Below, one piece after another: positions 10,772 to 21,996 of a DNA stretch of 64,000 bases. The first letter of the stretch is position 1. The number at the start of each line of letters is the position of its first letter. A program made the position numbers and the translations under genes. The notes beneath the pieces were generated by a model. It worked only from the letters and a program-made list of their open reading frames with translations. It did not search any database and was not told where the DNA came from. The DNA comes from Salvia splendens. Taxonomy: Eukaryota > Streptophyta > Magnoliopsida > Lamiales > Lamiaceae. Location of the stretch: positions 28,136,061-28,200,060 of the forward strand of contig NC_056038.1 of NCBI RefSeq assembly GCF_004379255.2, written 5' to 3'.

Positions 10772-11079
10772 AATTAGTAAAATAAGAAAGAATGATACAA
10801 AAGGTAACTGAAATAATATTAGTGGATGGTGGAATCTATAAAGATAAAGTTATAGAGAATAAGAAAAGATAGTTGAACTAATATTAGTGGATGGTGGAAT
10901 CCATAAAGATAAAGTTAGAGAGAATAAGAAAAGGTAGTTGCAATAGTATTAGTGGATGGTGTGACTCATAAATGATAAAGTACTAGAAAATAAGAAAAAG
11001 TTTCGATAAATATATATGGACTATTTATATGAGAAGGACGAAAAATGAAATATGACATATTTCTATAGGATGGATGGAG
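10772..11079. mobile_element. decayed MITE-like segment with a 65-bp triplication
   Basis: The right end GGATGGATGGAG followed by TA is Stowaway-like; the left end is degraded. Three tandem 65-bp units beginning ATTAGTGGATGGTG start at 10818, 10883 and 10948. Confidence 0.5.
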
Positions 11080-11083
11080 TATA

Positions 11084-11301
11084 CACTCCATACATTCCAT
11101 AAAAATAGAGTTTTTTTTTTTCATTTTACTCCGTCCTATAAAAATAGTCCACTTCTACTTGTAGTAATTTTTTTTTCACTCTAATGAAGAACTCTTTCAT
11201 ACTTCAATCATATTTTTTTCTATTCCATTCATTCTTTACCAATTGCTCCTTAAAACACGTATCGTCACAATAGTGTCAAATTTTATAGGACGGATGAGGT
11301 G
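11084..11301. mobile_element. Stowaway-like MITE (218 bp)
   Basis: Inverted ends CACTCCATACATTCCATAAA and its diverged complement, with TA at 11082-11083 and 11302-11303. Confidence 0.65.
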
Positions 11302-11332
11302 TAAATATAATAGACCATGTCACTAATAGAAT

Positions 11333-11446
11333 ACCCTTTTTTTTATTGACAAATAAACATAAAAATTTAAAGGATGTGGCATGATCGATTCGAACTCGTG
11401 ACCTTTGATCTGAGCAGCACCCACTCTACCGCTTGACTAACATAAG
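11333..11446 (-). mobile_element. tRNA-derived SINE
   Basis: On the minus strand AGCGGTAGAGTGG (11421-11433) is an A-box and GGTCACGAGTTCGAATC (about 11387-11403) is a B-box, spaced as in a tRNA promoter. A short body and an A-rich tail (11333-11345) follow. The sequence does not fold as a complete tRNA with acceptor stem, so it is a SINE head rather than a tRNA gene. Ends are approximate. Confidence 0.65.
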
Positions 11447-11556
11447 TAAATTTTGCTATGACTGTTACCATAAGGTAAATTTTGGTTGGTTTATCCAATC
11501 AATTCATTAGTGGTATGTAAGTATAAGAGTGTTAATGATTGTTAATTATTGATATC

Positions 11557-11735
11557 TAGGAGTGCTTAAACGGTTCCTCGGTTCTCAGTTAATCGAAACC
11601 GAAACCAGCCGGTTGATTGAGGAACCGAAAACCAGAAAACCGATTCCAGTTTTGGTATCGGTTCCAACTTTTTATATAAAACCGGTTCCGGTTAGAACTA
11701 GAACCGACCGGTTCCTAAATGAGAACCGGATTACA
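11557..11735. mobile_element. hAT-type transposon end with GGTTCC subterminal repeats
   Basis: It starts TAGGAGTGCTTAAACGG, a hAT-like terminus, followed by dense ACCGGTTCC/GGAACCGG motifs to 11720. The opposite end was not found before the copia LTR at 11876, so the element is truncated. Confidence 0.5.
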
Positions 11736-11875
11736 ATTCAATTTTTTTTATAATTTAATATACTAATAAATCTAATTTAATTGAATTAATATTGAATTGA
11801 AATAAAATAACTTGAAACATTGAGTGATTTTAAGATTTCTATTTTCTAAAGTATTTAAAATATTCATACCGTGAT

Positions 11876-12775
11876 TGTAGGGATCAGATCACTTGGGATT
11901 TACTAATTACCGGGACCTCTTTTATTGAAATTGATTTGAGATGGCTAATCTCAGAAGTATAAGCCAAGATACAAAGGGAATACAAGATTAAAATGTCTAC
12001 TTATTACAGAACCACCTAATCGAAATCCTAGCTCTTCTCAAGTCTTCCACCAGACTTAAGGTTCCAGTTCCTTCGATTATCTGCACACTAAGTAGAAGTA
12101 TTAGTAAACCAAAACAAGATCCTCTCGGATCTAAACAAGAACAATAAGAAACCAAGGAAGAACAAGTAAGGATTTGGCTCAGGTCACAACAGTGACTACA
12201 CTAGGCCAAGGACCTCCCCACACGCATCTACTACAATTCACAAGATGAGAAACTGTTGAACTCGGAGACCAAAAACCCTAGCTTCGACCACCACAACTAG
12301 TCAATCCACCACGGTTCACAAACATTGCTACTTCTCAAAGATCTCACAATCTCCTCACCGAAACTCACACTCTAAACGCTAAACCAAGTTAAATCTGAAA
12401 CCCTAGGTCAGATTCAACCTTGAACTCTATAGGAAACCGAGAGAGTAACCTAACTCAAGATCTATACCGATAGATCCTTCTAAAACAAGGATTAACCGGA
12501 GAACACTAAAGATCTGAGGAGATGACTGGTGAAAGTCGCCTGAAGTGAAGAGAAGGCGGATGTGAAAACCAGAGAGAGAGAGAGAGAGAGAGGATTCTAG
12601 AATGAATGAGAACCGAAGAGGCTGAGTGACTTAACACACTCAACAAACAAAACCCTCAGATCAACGGTTACCGATGGTGATCCGAGTGGTGGGGACACGT
12701 GGCGACCATCCAGCTAATCATGTAAGTAATGGACCTCAATACATTAGGCCTCTGTATTTAATCAATCAGGGCCAG
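11876..12775 (-). repeat. copia LTR (3' copy relative to the element), truncated
   Basis: It begins TGTAGGGATCAGATCAC and aligns by eye at roughly 90 percent with 19272-20175. It stops at AGGGCCAG (12775), lacking the last 28 bp or so of the LTR. It contains a (GA)n run at 12571-12592 that is shorter in the other LTR. Confidence 0.88.
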
Positions 12776-14155
12776 CTAATCGGGATATCGAACACGTGGA
12801 ATATAATTGCAACTAGCTATCATATACTAAGCGTCTAATACTATCTAGAGAAACAAATAAGTTTTGGGTTTAAATAAATAAAGCAAGTAATTTAGGCAAA
12901 TAAACACCTGATTGCAATTAAATCACAAAGATAAAGTATGAGAGATAAGAGAATTCTAGGGATGTGCGTTCACAGTTATGGTTATACAAATTCCAACTAC
13001 AATACCCTAGCACAGTTTATACTTCGATAGAACGAGTCACATAAGTTTTGTCCATGCGACACAAGCGTAGATTACTATCACTAGGGAATCCTAGATCCGT
13101 AACTCCTAAAAGCTCCTAAAACCCTTATAAAGTCCTCACTCTCAATTAACAATGTCGTTTTAAGGGAAGCTAATTGTAGTGTCTACTAAGTGGACCTAAC
13201 TCACCAACCCCCTCTCACGATTATGTAGCAAGTTATATTAATTCATCACAGAATGTGACACTCAAACGTGAAACATTATCCAACAACTAAGGGAAGAAAC
13301 AAAGTAAAAATAAATGGATATTAAATAGCAAAACGGAATTGTATAAACCAATAAAAGTTACTAAAACATCCAAAGAATCATATTAATTTAGTTATACATA
13401 ATTGAATAAGCTAAAAACATAGATTGAAGTGAAGACAAATGAACATAAGTGGTAAAGCAAATAAAACCCAAAGGTTGAATCCTTGTAGCTCTTTGATGAT
13501 CTCTTACTTCCTTCTTCAACCCCTTGCACTATGAAGAACTCTCAAATTTATGCTATGGAATTAATTGGCAAAAAGAAGATCAATTAGGGTTGGAGGAGGA
13601 GCTATGAAGGCTCCCCTTTTGGGGGCTATGGAAGGGTAAATATTATGAATTAGGTTATGTGGTATATATAGGCTTGAAAAGGATTTAAATTTGGAAAAAA
13701 GTTTCCTCCAAGCAACAGTAAAGATGAAATTTTCGTGCCCCATTGTAGAAGGAAAAGATTTGGCTTCACAAGGTAATGTCTTATTTCCTTCTTTAAATTT
13801 CCACATAAACTGCATTTGACAGCTTTGCGCGACCTTCGTAAAATGGCCATAACTTTGTCCACAGAACTCCAATTCAGATGATCTTGATGCCAACGCGAAA
13901 CTCTTTCAAAGACAGAGAATGAAATCTAGAACTACCTGATCAGACTTCGGTATCGTCGAAAAAATGAGTTTGAACACAGGCTATCGTGCGCCGCATTTTT
14001 GTGGTGGACCGCTGCACCTTGGCCAGCGGTCGCCATGCATTGATCCGAAGTTTCTGTCTCTTGGGTGGCGGTCGCCACACATTGCACAGCGGTCGCTGGG
14101 CGAGTCTTCATTCCATGCACAAATTTCTCATAACGGACCGCTACTGATATGGCGG
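12776..14155 (-). mobile_element. gypsy LTR fragment inside the copia element
   Basis: Read on the minus strand it matches the solo LTR at 9304-10729 over most of its length, including the TATA box (TATATATA near 13672), the TTCACGTTTGAGTGTCACAT stretch and the 3' TGTTCGATATCC segment. It lacks about the first 200 bp and the last 70-75 bp of that LTR and has no target duplication. It therefore joined the copia DNA by recombination rather than simple insertion. Confidence 0.75.
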
Positions 14156-15690
14156 CCGATGAGCAATTTATCAACAGACAAACACTTAGTACCCATGTCA
14201 GTAGGATTTTTATCAGTATGCACCTTATGCAACAAAACCTCACCTTTTCCAACAACATCTCGGATGAAATGGAACCTAACATCTATATGCTTGGTCCTAT
14301 CATGAAACACAAGGTTTTTGCATAATTGAATAGCAGACTGACTATCAGAATACACAACAGGAGTATTTTTCAAGAATTTAAGTTCAGAGAGAACCCCCTT
14401 TAACCATATAGCCTCCTTCATAGCCTCTGTGATGGCTATACATTCTGACTCAACAGTGGAGAGGGCAACTATATGTTGCAGTTGTGATTTCCAACTTATA
14501 CAAGACCTACACACAGTAAACACATAGGAAGTAGTTGACTTTCTCTTGTCCTTGTCATTAGCATAATTGGAATCAACAAAACCACATAGATCAACATCAT
14601 CATCACACTTAGGAAAGCACAGACCATACTTTGCAGTATGTTTCAGATATCTAAGAAGCCATTTCAGGGCCTCCCAGTGCACAGGTCCAGGGTTAGACAT
14701 ATATTTACTTAAGCAAGAAACAACATAAGCAATGTCAGGTCTAGTACTGACCATCAAGTACATTACAGAACCTATAGCATTGGCATAAGTCACATTTTTC
14801 ATAGCAGTAATATCAGCATTAGACTTTGGACACAAATCTTTACTCAACAAAAAATGAGCAGCTAAAGGCACAGAAGTAGTTTTAGCAGCAGTCATGTTAA
14901 ACTTATACAAGATCTTAAGCACATAGGGTTTTTGGTGAAGCACAAGGACAGACTCCCTTCTGTTCCTAAAGATATTGTTACCCAATATCTTTTGAGCATC
15001 ACCAAGATCCTTCATATCAAAGTTATCACACAGAGCAGCTTGCACATGCTTGATAGATTTAAGGCAGGGTCCCATAATCAGCATATTATCTACATATAGC
15101 AATAAGAACACAAGAACCTTATTAAGATATTTCACATATAGGCAAGCATCAAAGGTACGTCTCACAAACCCAAGTTTTTGCATACAAGAATTAAACTTGA
15201 TATTCCATTGTCTAGGGGACCGCTTTAAACCATACAAAGCCTTTTTAAGCAAGCAAACATGATTGGGGTACTTAGGATCCACAAAACCTTCAGGCTGTCT
15301 CATGTAGATAGGTTTATCTAGGTCACCATGCAAGAAAGCAATTTTGACATTCATTTGTTTCAACTCCCAATCAAAATGAGCACATAGAGCAAGCATAAGT
15401 CTAACAGTAGTAAATTTCACAACAGGAGCAAATATTTCAGTATAATCTACCCCCTCTTGTTGAGTAAACCCTTTGGCCACAAGTCCGGCCTTGTACCTTA
15501 AATCATCCACCTCATTTTTAATTTTATAAAGCCACCTGCAATCAACAATGGAGGCACCAGCTGGGAGGGGACCAAGTAACCAGGTACAATTCACTTTAAG
15601 TGATAGCATTTCATCTTCCATGGCTTTGTGCCACAGATTCCAAAACTTAGATTTGAGAGCATGCTTATAAGACTGAGGTTCACCCCATCA
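14156..15690 (-). pseudogene. copia reverse transcriptase and RNase H, 3' truncated
   Basis: A long open segment covers the copia RT. It begins near VNCTWLLGPLPAGASIVDCR, includes TEIFAPVVKFTTVRLML and ALYGLKRSPRQWN, then the active-site region. RNase H follows (DLCGFVDSNYANDKDKRKST and IVALSTVESECIAITEAMKEAIWL). The catalytic motif reads YVDN instead of YVDD, which should abolish polymerase activity. The frame enters by a shift near 15685 from the upstream linker. The C-terminus ends normally through DMGTKCLSVDKLL and then runs into foreign LTR sequence near 14155. This copy is non-functional. The family role is copying element RNA into cDNA inside virus-like particles. Confidence 0.88.
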
Positions 15691-16214
15691 GATTCATGCA
15701 CATTAAAAGCAAAAGCAATTAAATTCACAAGACCTAAGTACCTAACAAGAGGATTAGGATTCCTTCTAAGTCTATTTCTAGACAGGAGGTAATCCTTCAA
15801 ATCTGGAACAGGGTTAGGTTCATGTTGAGGCTCAACAACTTGGTCATCACGATGAGTCACATTTTGGGGCTCAGGCTGAGGTTCAGGTTCTGGCTCAGGG
15901 TTAGGGGCTATAGGATTTGTATTCCAGTAGTGCTCCATCCAACTTGGAGCATCATTAGATGACTCCACCTCAGTGAGAGTGTTAGTGGACTCCACCTCAC
16001 TAAGAGGCTCACTGTCAACACTTATTGGAGAGGGATCGGGGGCAGTTTTAAGACAGGGGAACTCATCCTCATTGAAGACCACATCCCTACTTATTGTGAC
16101 CCTAAACCCTGGTTTACTCCTATTCAAAATCCTATAACCCTTTACACCCTCAGAATATCCAAAAAACACCCATTTCTTGGATCTGAGATCTAGCTTGTCA
16201 GTTTTGGAATGCAT
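15685..16214 (-). pseudogene. copia integrase C-terminal region and linker to RT
   Basis: It opens with SKTDKLDLRSKKWVFFGYSE and GYRILNRSKPGFRVTISRDV, the conserved GKGY-like end of copia integrases. A low-complexity Pro/Glu-rich linker with PEPEPEP runs follows, leading to the RT. It is separated from the integrase core by a frame break between 16215 and 16348 and from the RT by a one-base shift near 15685. Confidence 0.75.
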
Positions 16215-16348
16215 AAAGGCACTACAACCAAAAAATGCTTAAATGGGATAAAGAAATTTTTCTACCTATGAATATATACTCAGGACATTTACCCAGGTAC
16301 TGAGGGTGACCTATTCACAAGGTAGGCTGAAGTCAGAAGGGCTTCACC

Positions 16349-17089
16349 CTAAAATTTTTTAGATAAACCAATTTTAGACAAAAGACACCTAACTTTTTCG
16401 AAAAGGGTTTTGTTCATCCTTTCAGCAACTCCATTTTGCCGATGGGTATAAGGGGTGGTCTTGCGTCTCTTAATCCCATACTTGGAGCAAAAAGCATCCA
16501 TTTGGGAGTTACAAAAGTCAAGACCATTGTCTGTCCTAATAGCCTTAATGGTTTTTCCCGTTTGATTTTCAACAAGATTTTTCCAACTTAAAAACTTTTC
16601 AAAGATTTCAGACTTTTGTTTCAAAAGGAAACACCACACTTTTCTGGAAAAATCATCAATAACAGACAAGAAATACACATACCCTGAATGAGTAGAAACA
16701 TAAGCGGCTGGACCCCATACATCCATGTGGAGATACTCTAACACACTAGTACTGATATGTTCAGTAGTAGGTGTAGGGAAGGGGACTCTATGTTGTTTGC
16801 CCAAAACACAAGTATCACAAAAAGGGAGACTATTTTGAAACTCATTTTCAGGTAAAAGCTCATTTTTCTTCAAAATATTTAGACCCTTTTCACTCATATG
16901 ACCAAGCCTATTATGCCACAACATGGTTTTATCAACCTTGACCACATTAGTAGAATTACCAGCACTGACCATAGACTGAACAAAACACACATAGAGATTA
17001 CACTTCTTAACAGCTCTAAACAGATACATAACACCTTTACAGATCTTCATAACCCCTTGCCCCCACTTACCCTCAAAACTCAGATTCAA
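16349..17089 (-). pseudogene. copia GAG-pre-integrase zinc domain and integrase core
   Basis: It contains LWHNRLGHMSEKGLNILKK with the following CDTCVLGKQ, which forms the HHCC zinc motif. The integrase catalytic region follows, with the first Asp in LHMDVWGP, the second in IRTDNG and the Glu in NGVAERMN, so the DDE triad is present. The frame is broken on both sides (near 16349 and 17089-17174), so no polyprotein can be made. In intact elements this protein inserts the cDNA into the genome. Confidence 0.85.
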
Positions 17090-17173
17090 GGCAGGAACAT
17101 GAAAGCAAGTTATAACTCAGATCAGGTACATATCTCACATTATTCAAAGTAAGCACATAACCATTTTCAAACT

Positions 17174-18219
17174 TCAAACACACGTACCAATGCCAAGAAT
17201 TTGAAAGTTCTTGTCATTTGCCATAGACACAAAAGCATTTTCAATGGGTTTGAAACTTGAGAAAACATTTTTGAAATGAGAGATATGAAAGGTGCATCCA
17301 GAATCAATTAGCCAGTCATTTTGGGTAAAGAAGAAATCAGAGGCAGTATTAACAGAAAGCAGATCATGGCTCATGAAGCAAACCCCATCAGAACCTTTCT
17401 TAGTAGCTAGATTGGCAACAGACTCAATTTGGTTGTTATTATTGTGGACTTTACCTTTCTTTGGCCTTGTACATTCAGATCTATAATGGCCAACTTCCAC
17501 ACAATTAAAACATTTTCTTCTTGATTTAAAGTCTTTGCTCTTAGTTCTAGACCTGCCTTTGTCGTGCTTCTTACCATTCTCATCAGAGTTCTTCCCATCC
17601 CCCCTAGATTTAGACCTTCCTCTAACACTTGGACCCTTAGTTTGAGAAGATTTAACATCCAAGTTTTCCTTAATTTCCAATTCCTTTGATTTTAAAGAAC
17701 TGATAATGAGGTCTAGAGGGGCACTATCCCTGCCATACTTTATAACTGTCTTGACATCACTATAAGTATCAGGGATAGCATTCATGAGGGCTATGCTGGT
17801 ATACACATCAATAGTTTTGTCCTCAGACCTTTTAATGTCCTGGACAAGTTTTTGAAATCTGTCAATATTATCATCTATGTCCTTTGAAAGATTCAGTTTG
17901 AATTTAAATGTTTTTCAGGAAGATACATTCTGGATGACATAGAGGTTTCAGTAAACAGAGTATCTAGCTTAGTCCACATCTAAGAAGCAGACTCAATGGT
18001 CCCAACCTTTCTAATCACATAATCAGAAAGGTTGAGAATGATTGTAGACCTAGCTAACTCATTCATTTCAGCCACTTTCTTAGCAGATTCAGTATCAGGA
18101 ATAGTTCCCTCTACTGATTTAAAAACTTTCTGCTGAATTAACACACACTTTATTTTTTGTTTCCAAATAACAAAATCATTTTTCCCATTGAAGGGAACAA
18201 TGCCAACAGGTTGGGACAT
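17174..18219 (-). pseudogene. copia gag with CCHC zinc knuckle and protease start
   Basis: The start is the ATG at 18217-18219 (MSQPVGIVPFNGKNDFVIWK), the usual copia gag opening. A stop near 17980 and a frameshift near 17905 separate this from the second half. That half carries a basic Arg/Lys-rich region and a zinc knuckle (CFNCVEVGHYRSEC, near 17475-17515). The aspartic protease begins with WLIDSGCTFHIS (near 17310). The knuckle binds genomic RNA; the protease would cleave the polyprotein. The frame stops again at 17174. Confidence 0.85.
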
Positions 18220-18528
18220 TTTGAGAAAGATTTTTACACACACAAAAGAACCAACCACACAGAAGGCACAACAAGCAACCCTACTATCACAGAGAGGGGA
18301 CTTAAACACAGAACAAGTCAAGGAGTCCACTTAGAACAGATTTGCAGGGATTTCTCATGCAAGAAACACAGATGCAACTAACAGCAAGGTGCACACACAT
18401 GAGACAATTCAAAGTGATCCCAGACACAAGAATCAATTCAAAAATGAGTTCTTCCCTATCTGTCACATGTACCCCGGCAAGAGGATTTCCCAGTTCACAA
18501 TCACCCAATGAATAAGGGCGCATGGGGT

Positions 18529-18894
18529 TAGACATGCCCACGGTTCGTAAGCCGGTTCCGGTTTCGAGAAATGTGGAACCAGAACCGAACCGTGAGGCTA
18601 TTTCACGATTCCGGTTGCGGTTCGAAAACTGGAGGTTCCGGTTCCAATTCCGGTTCCAGTTCCAGTTCCGAACTGCCGGTTTCCGGCGATTTTTCACGGT
18701 TCCGGTTTGGAACAGTCCAGAACTGGCGGTTCCGGCTCGATTTCAGTTCGTAAAATTTGGAACCGGAACCGGCCCGCGGTTCAAAATATGGTGGTTTCGG
18801 TTCAAGAAAAAAGTCACGGTTCCGGTTTGGAACTGGAACCGGCGGTTACAGTTCCGCGGTTAACCGCCGGAACCGAAAACCTTGGGCATTTCTA
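18529..18894. mobile_element. non-autonomous hAT element (366 bp) with perfect 8-bp TSD
   Basis: Ends TAGACATGCCCACGGTT and, inward from the right, TAGAAATGCCCAAGGTT match at 15 of 17 positions. Both flanks are CATGGGGT (18521-18528 and 18895-18902), the 8-bp duplication of hAT elements. The interior is almost entirely GGTTCCGG/CCGGAACC repeats. It is inserted in the leader of the copia element, so it is younger than that element. Confidence 0.9.
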
Positions 18895-19259
18895 CATGGG
18901 GTCACTCAAGGCGGTTAAGGCACATGGTTGATAGGTAATTCACACTTTAAACTTAAAATAGTAACACAGAAAACAACAACGGAAGCAAGAAAGTTGTAAG
19001 TACCAAGAAACATGCAAGAGACAAAACAAGAGCACAAAAAACCTAAGCCACGGCCAACGGCTACTACCAGAAACAACTGCCCACCCCTAAAACTAGAAAG
19101 CTGTAAAAGTTTTAGGGATTAGCCAATATACCAGAGCAGGAACCCTATCGTTAAGAAGAACCCGAGTTACCTCAGAGCCTGTACTGGAGGCTGAGCCTTA
19201 CTCTGACGAGCCCACCTCCTTAATTTGCGACCCGACGTGCCTAAGTGATCCCCCCGTGA

Positions 19260-19270
19260 CTCTGATACCA
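19260..19270 (-). promoter_or_regulatory. copia primer-binding site
   Basis: Minus-strand TGGTATCAGAG, complementary to initiator tRNA-Met, one base inside the LTR. Confidence 0.8.
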
Positions 19271-19271
19271 C

Positions 19272-20203
19272 TGTAGAGATCAGATCACTTGGGATTCACT
19301 AATTACCAGGACCTCTTTTATTAAAATTGATCTGAGATGGCTAATCTCAGAATTACAAGCCAAGATACAAAAGGAATACAAGAATACAAGTCTACCTATT
19401 ACAGAACCACCTAATCGAAACCCTAGCTCTTCTCAAGTCTTCCACCAGACTTGAGGTTCCAGCTCCTTCTATCATCTGCACACTAAGTGGAAGTATTAGT
19501 AAACCAAAACAAGATCCTCTCGGATCTAAACAAGAACAATCAGAAACCAAGGAAGAACAAGTAAGGATATGGCTCAGGTCACAACAATGACTACACTAGG
19601 CCAAGGACCTCCCCACACGCTTCTACCACAATTCACAAGATGAGAAACCGTTGAACTTGGAGATCAGAAACCCTAGCTTCGACCACCACAACTAGTCAAT
19701 CCACCACGGTTCACAAACACTGCTACTTCTCAAAGATCTCACAATCTCCTCACTGAAACTAACACTCTAAACGCCAAACCAAGTTAACTCTAAAACTCTA
19801 GGTCAGATTCAACCATGAACTCTGTAGGAAACCGAGAGAGTAACCTAACTCAAGATCTATTCCGATAGATCCTTCTAAAACAAGGATTAACCGGAGAACA
19901 CTAAAGATCTGAGGAGATGACCGGCGAAATTCGCCTGAAGTGAAGAGAGAAGGCAGAGGAGAAAACCAAAGAGCAAGAGAGAGAGAGAGATGATTCTAGA
20001 ATGAATGAGAACCAAAGAGGCTGAGTGACTTAACACACTCACCAAACAAAACCCTCAGATCAACAGTTACATATGGTGATCCGAGTGGTGGGGACACGTT
20101 GCGGCCATCCAGCTAATCAGGTAAGTAATGGACTTCAATACATTGAGCCTCTGCATTTAATCAGTCAGGGCCAGCCCAACCGAATAAATACATAAGTCCA
20201 ACA
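19272..20203 (-). repeat. copia 5' LTR (932 bp)
   Basis: On the plus strand it begins TGTAGAGATC and ends AAGTCCAACA, i.e. TGTTGGACTT...TACA on the element strand. It pairs with 11876-12775. Confidence 0.85.
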
Positions 20204-20434
20204 ACAAATAGTCTAGTTTAAAGAAATATAAAGAAAAAGGGGTGAAAAAATGGGTGGAAAAAATAGTTGAATGTGCAACCCGGATTTATATATTAATTTT
20301 ATAATAAAATGTGAGGAGAATGATTTAGGAGAATGTAAGGTCTATCTATCATATATTGTAAAAATAAACCGAAACTCTTAATCGCGGGGAGACTAAAATT
20401 GTAAACTAAGACTCCTACTAACGGATTAAAGGAG
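20204..20434. mobile_element. Stowaway-like MITE missing its left end
   Basis: It aligns with the MITE at 21341-21578 from the AAGAAATATAAAGAAAA segment to the GGATTAAAGGAG right end followed by TA. The left third is absent at the LTR boundary. Confidence 0.6.
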
Positions 20435-20662
20435 TATTTCTTAATATTGAATTCAGAATTATCTTACAAAAATATATGTGATGATTGTGAAGAACCATGA
20501 GTTCAACCTTCCCTAATGTCATTTTATCATTTTTTAATTTCTTTTGTGTAATTAGATAGTCTTTTTCCTCCTCTTTTTCCGTTTCAAATTATTAAGTTTT
20601 CCTCATCCCACTATAACTAATTGATTTCTTTTGGGTATGAGATTTAAGAAAATAAATTTTAT

Positions 20663-20917
20663 AAGTGGTAAGAAATGATCATTTTGGTGACTTCAAATGA
20701 AAAATAATATTATGTTGCAGTGTTATTTTATTGTTGTTTAAATTAAAAATAATATTTTGAGTGGTAATAAATTTCGACTAATAACGAAGCATTCGAATGA
20801 AAAATGGTATGGTAATGCACTGTTATTTTATTGTTATCTAAATCAAAAATAGTATCCTAAGTGGTAAAAATGATCATTTTGCTGATTGAAAATGATACAT
20901 TTCGAATGAAAAATGAT
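20663..20917. repeat. degenerate tandem repeat, unit about 98 bp
   Basis: AGTGGTAA starts recur near 20663, 20760 and 20860. Each unit contains GTTATTTTATTGTT and GAATGAAAAATG motifs. The third copy runs into a MITE at 20919. The rest of 20435-20662 shows nothing identifiable. Confidence 0.6.
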
Positions 20918-20918
20918 A

Positions 20919-21147
20919 TTCCCCCTGTCCCAAGATAAGTAAGGCGCTTCATTTTCGCACACGTTTTGAAAAACTATATAGTTGAAGTGGAGAAAAATCA
21001 AAGTAAGAGAAAGAATTATGTATAGAAGACTCTCCTCTACATAATTCTCTCGCTTACTTTAATCTCTCTCCACTCTAACTATTTTATATTATTTTTCCAA
21101 AATGAGGGCGAAAAAGAAGCTCCTCACTTATCTTGGGATGGAAGGAG
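20919..21147. mobile_element. Stowaway-like MITE with near-complete hairpin (229 bp)
   Basis: TA flanks at 20917-20918 and 21148-21149. Ends TCCCCCTGTCCCAAGATAAG and GGGATGGAAGGAG are complementary. The arms remain largely self-complementary to the centre near 21030, so a transcript would form a long hairpin. Confidence 0.8.
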
Positions 21148-21340
21148 TATTGTTTTCTAGTGATGTTTGGTTGTTTAAATCAAACTACATGCCTCCATTT
21201 AAATACAATTCATAACTGATTTGTTGAACAATTTATCAGTTCCAAATCCAACTGAGCGAGCATTTTGTTCTTTAACTACACCATGACCAAAATATCCAGT
21301 CCAAAAATGAGTCTTGTTGAGATGTTAATTTCTGGTTATA

Positions 21341-21578
21341 CTCCTTCCGTCCGGCAGTAGGAGTCTTGTTTGAGTTCGACACAAATTTTAAGAAATATAA
21401 GAAAAGTGGGTGGAAAAAAAATAGTGAAATGTGAGACCCATTTTTCTATATTAATTTTATTGTAAAATGTGAGTAAAATTTGGGGTCTATCTAACTTTTA
21501 TAGTAAAAGTGAACCGATACTCGTAATCACAAATAAACTAAAATGGTAAACTAAGACTCCTAATATCGGATAAAATTA
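21341..21578. mobile_element. Stowaway-like MITE (about 238 bp)
   Basis: CTCCTTCCGTCCGGCAGTAG left end after TA (21339-21340). The right end (AATATCGGATAAAATTAG) is degenerate. It is a sister of the truncated copy at 20204-20434. Confidence 0.65.
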
Positions 21579-21996
21579 GTATTTTTTCTGAAATCAATTT
21601 AGACCACATATTTTAAAATTAGATAGTCCAAATTGAGTTATTAGATAATATTTAAATACTAGTAGTATGAGTTACCATCCTCATACTATTTATAACTAAA
21701 AATCAACAACCTTAAATATTCTTGTAGTTGCTTCCATGATTCCTAAAACAAAAGCCAAAAATTGTACTATGACATGTCAGATTCAACTAATGCATGTAAG
21801 GTGACATTCCAACCATCCTAGAGCCAACCCTACTTGAAATTTACTCCCTCCATCCATCTATAATAAAGACGTTTCTTTTCGACATAGGGATTTTGAGAAA
21901 TTATAATTTTCAATAACACTTTTCAATGTATTAGAATCAAACTAAATATAAATCAAAACGAACAACATTAAACGTGCGTCAAACAAGAGTGGTGCT
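21579..21996. other. gene-free DNA with a truncated MITE head
   Basis: Only an orphan CTCCCTCCATCCATCTATAA end near 21844 is recognisable. No complementary right end was found. Confidence 0.45.

Larger units (their letters stand above)
11876..20203 (-). mobile_element. decayed Ty1/copia retrotransposon with foreign insertions
   Basis: Two matching LTRs (11876-12775 truncated, 19272-20203) enclose PBS, gag, protease, integrase, reverse transcriptase and RNase H in copia order on the minus strand. The 3' end of pol, the polypurine tract and the end of LTR1 are replaced by a gypsy LTR fragment (12776-14155). A hAT element sits in the leader (18529-18894). The outer flanks (GTGAT left, ACAAA right) do not match, so rearrangement followed insertion or at least one outer boundary is wrong. 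Confidence 0.88.

Noticed and set aside
11387..11433. Possible tRNA gene
   Set aside because: A- and B-boxes are present, but the acceptor stem and anticodon arm are not; it is a SINE head.
18302..18931. Arg/Asn-rich ORFs on both strands
   Set aside because: They are translations of GGTTCC repeats in a hAT element, not proteins.
11876..20203. Simple copia insertion with TSD
   Set aside because: Outer flanks do not match and LTR1 is truncated, so a clean insertion cannot be claimed.
20663..20917. CRISPR-like spaced repeats
   Set aside because: Units are contiguous, degenerate and AT-rich, in a plant nuclear context; an ordinary tandem repeat.
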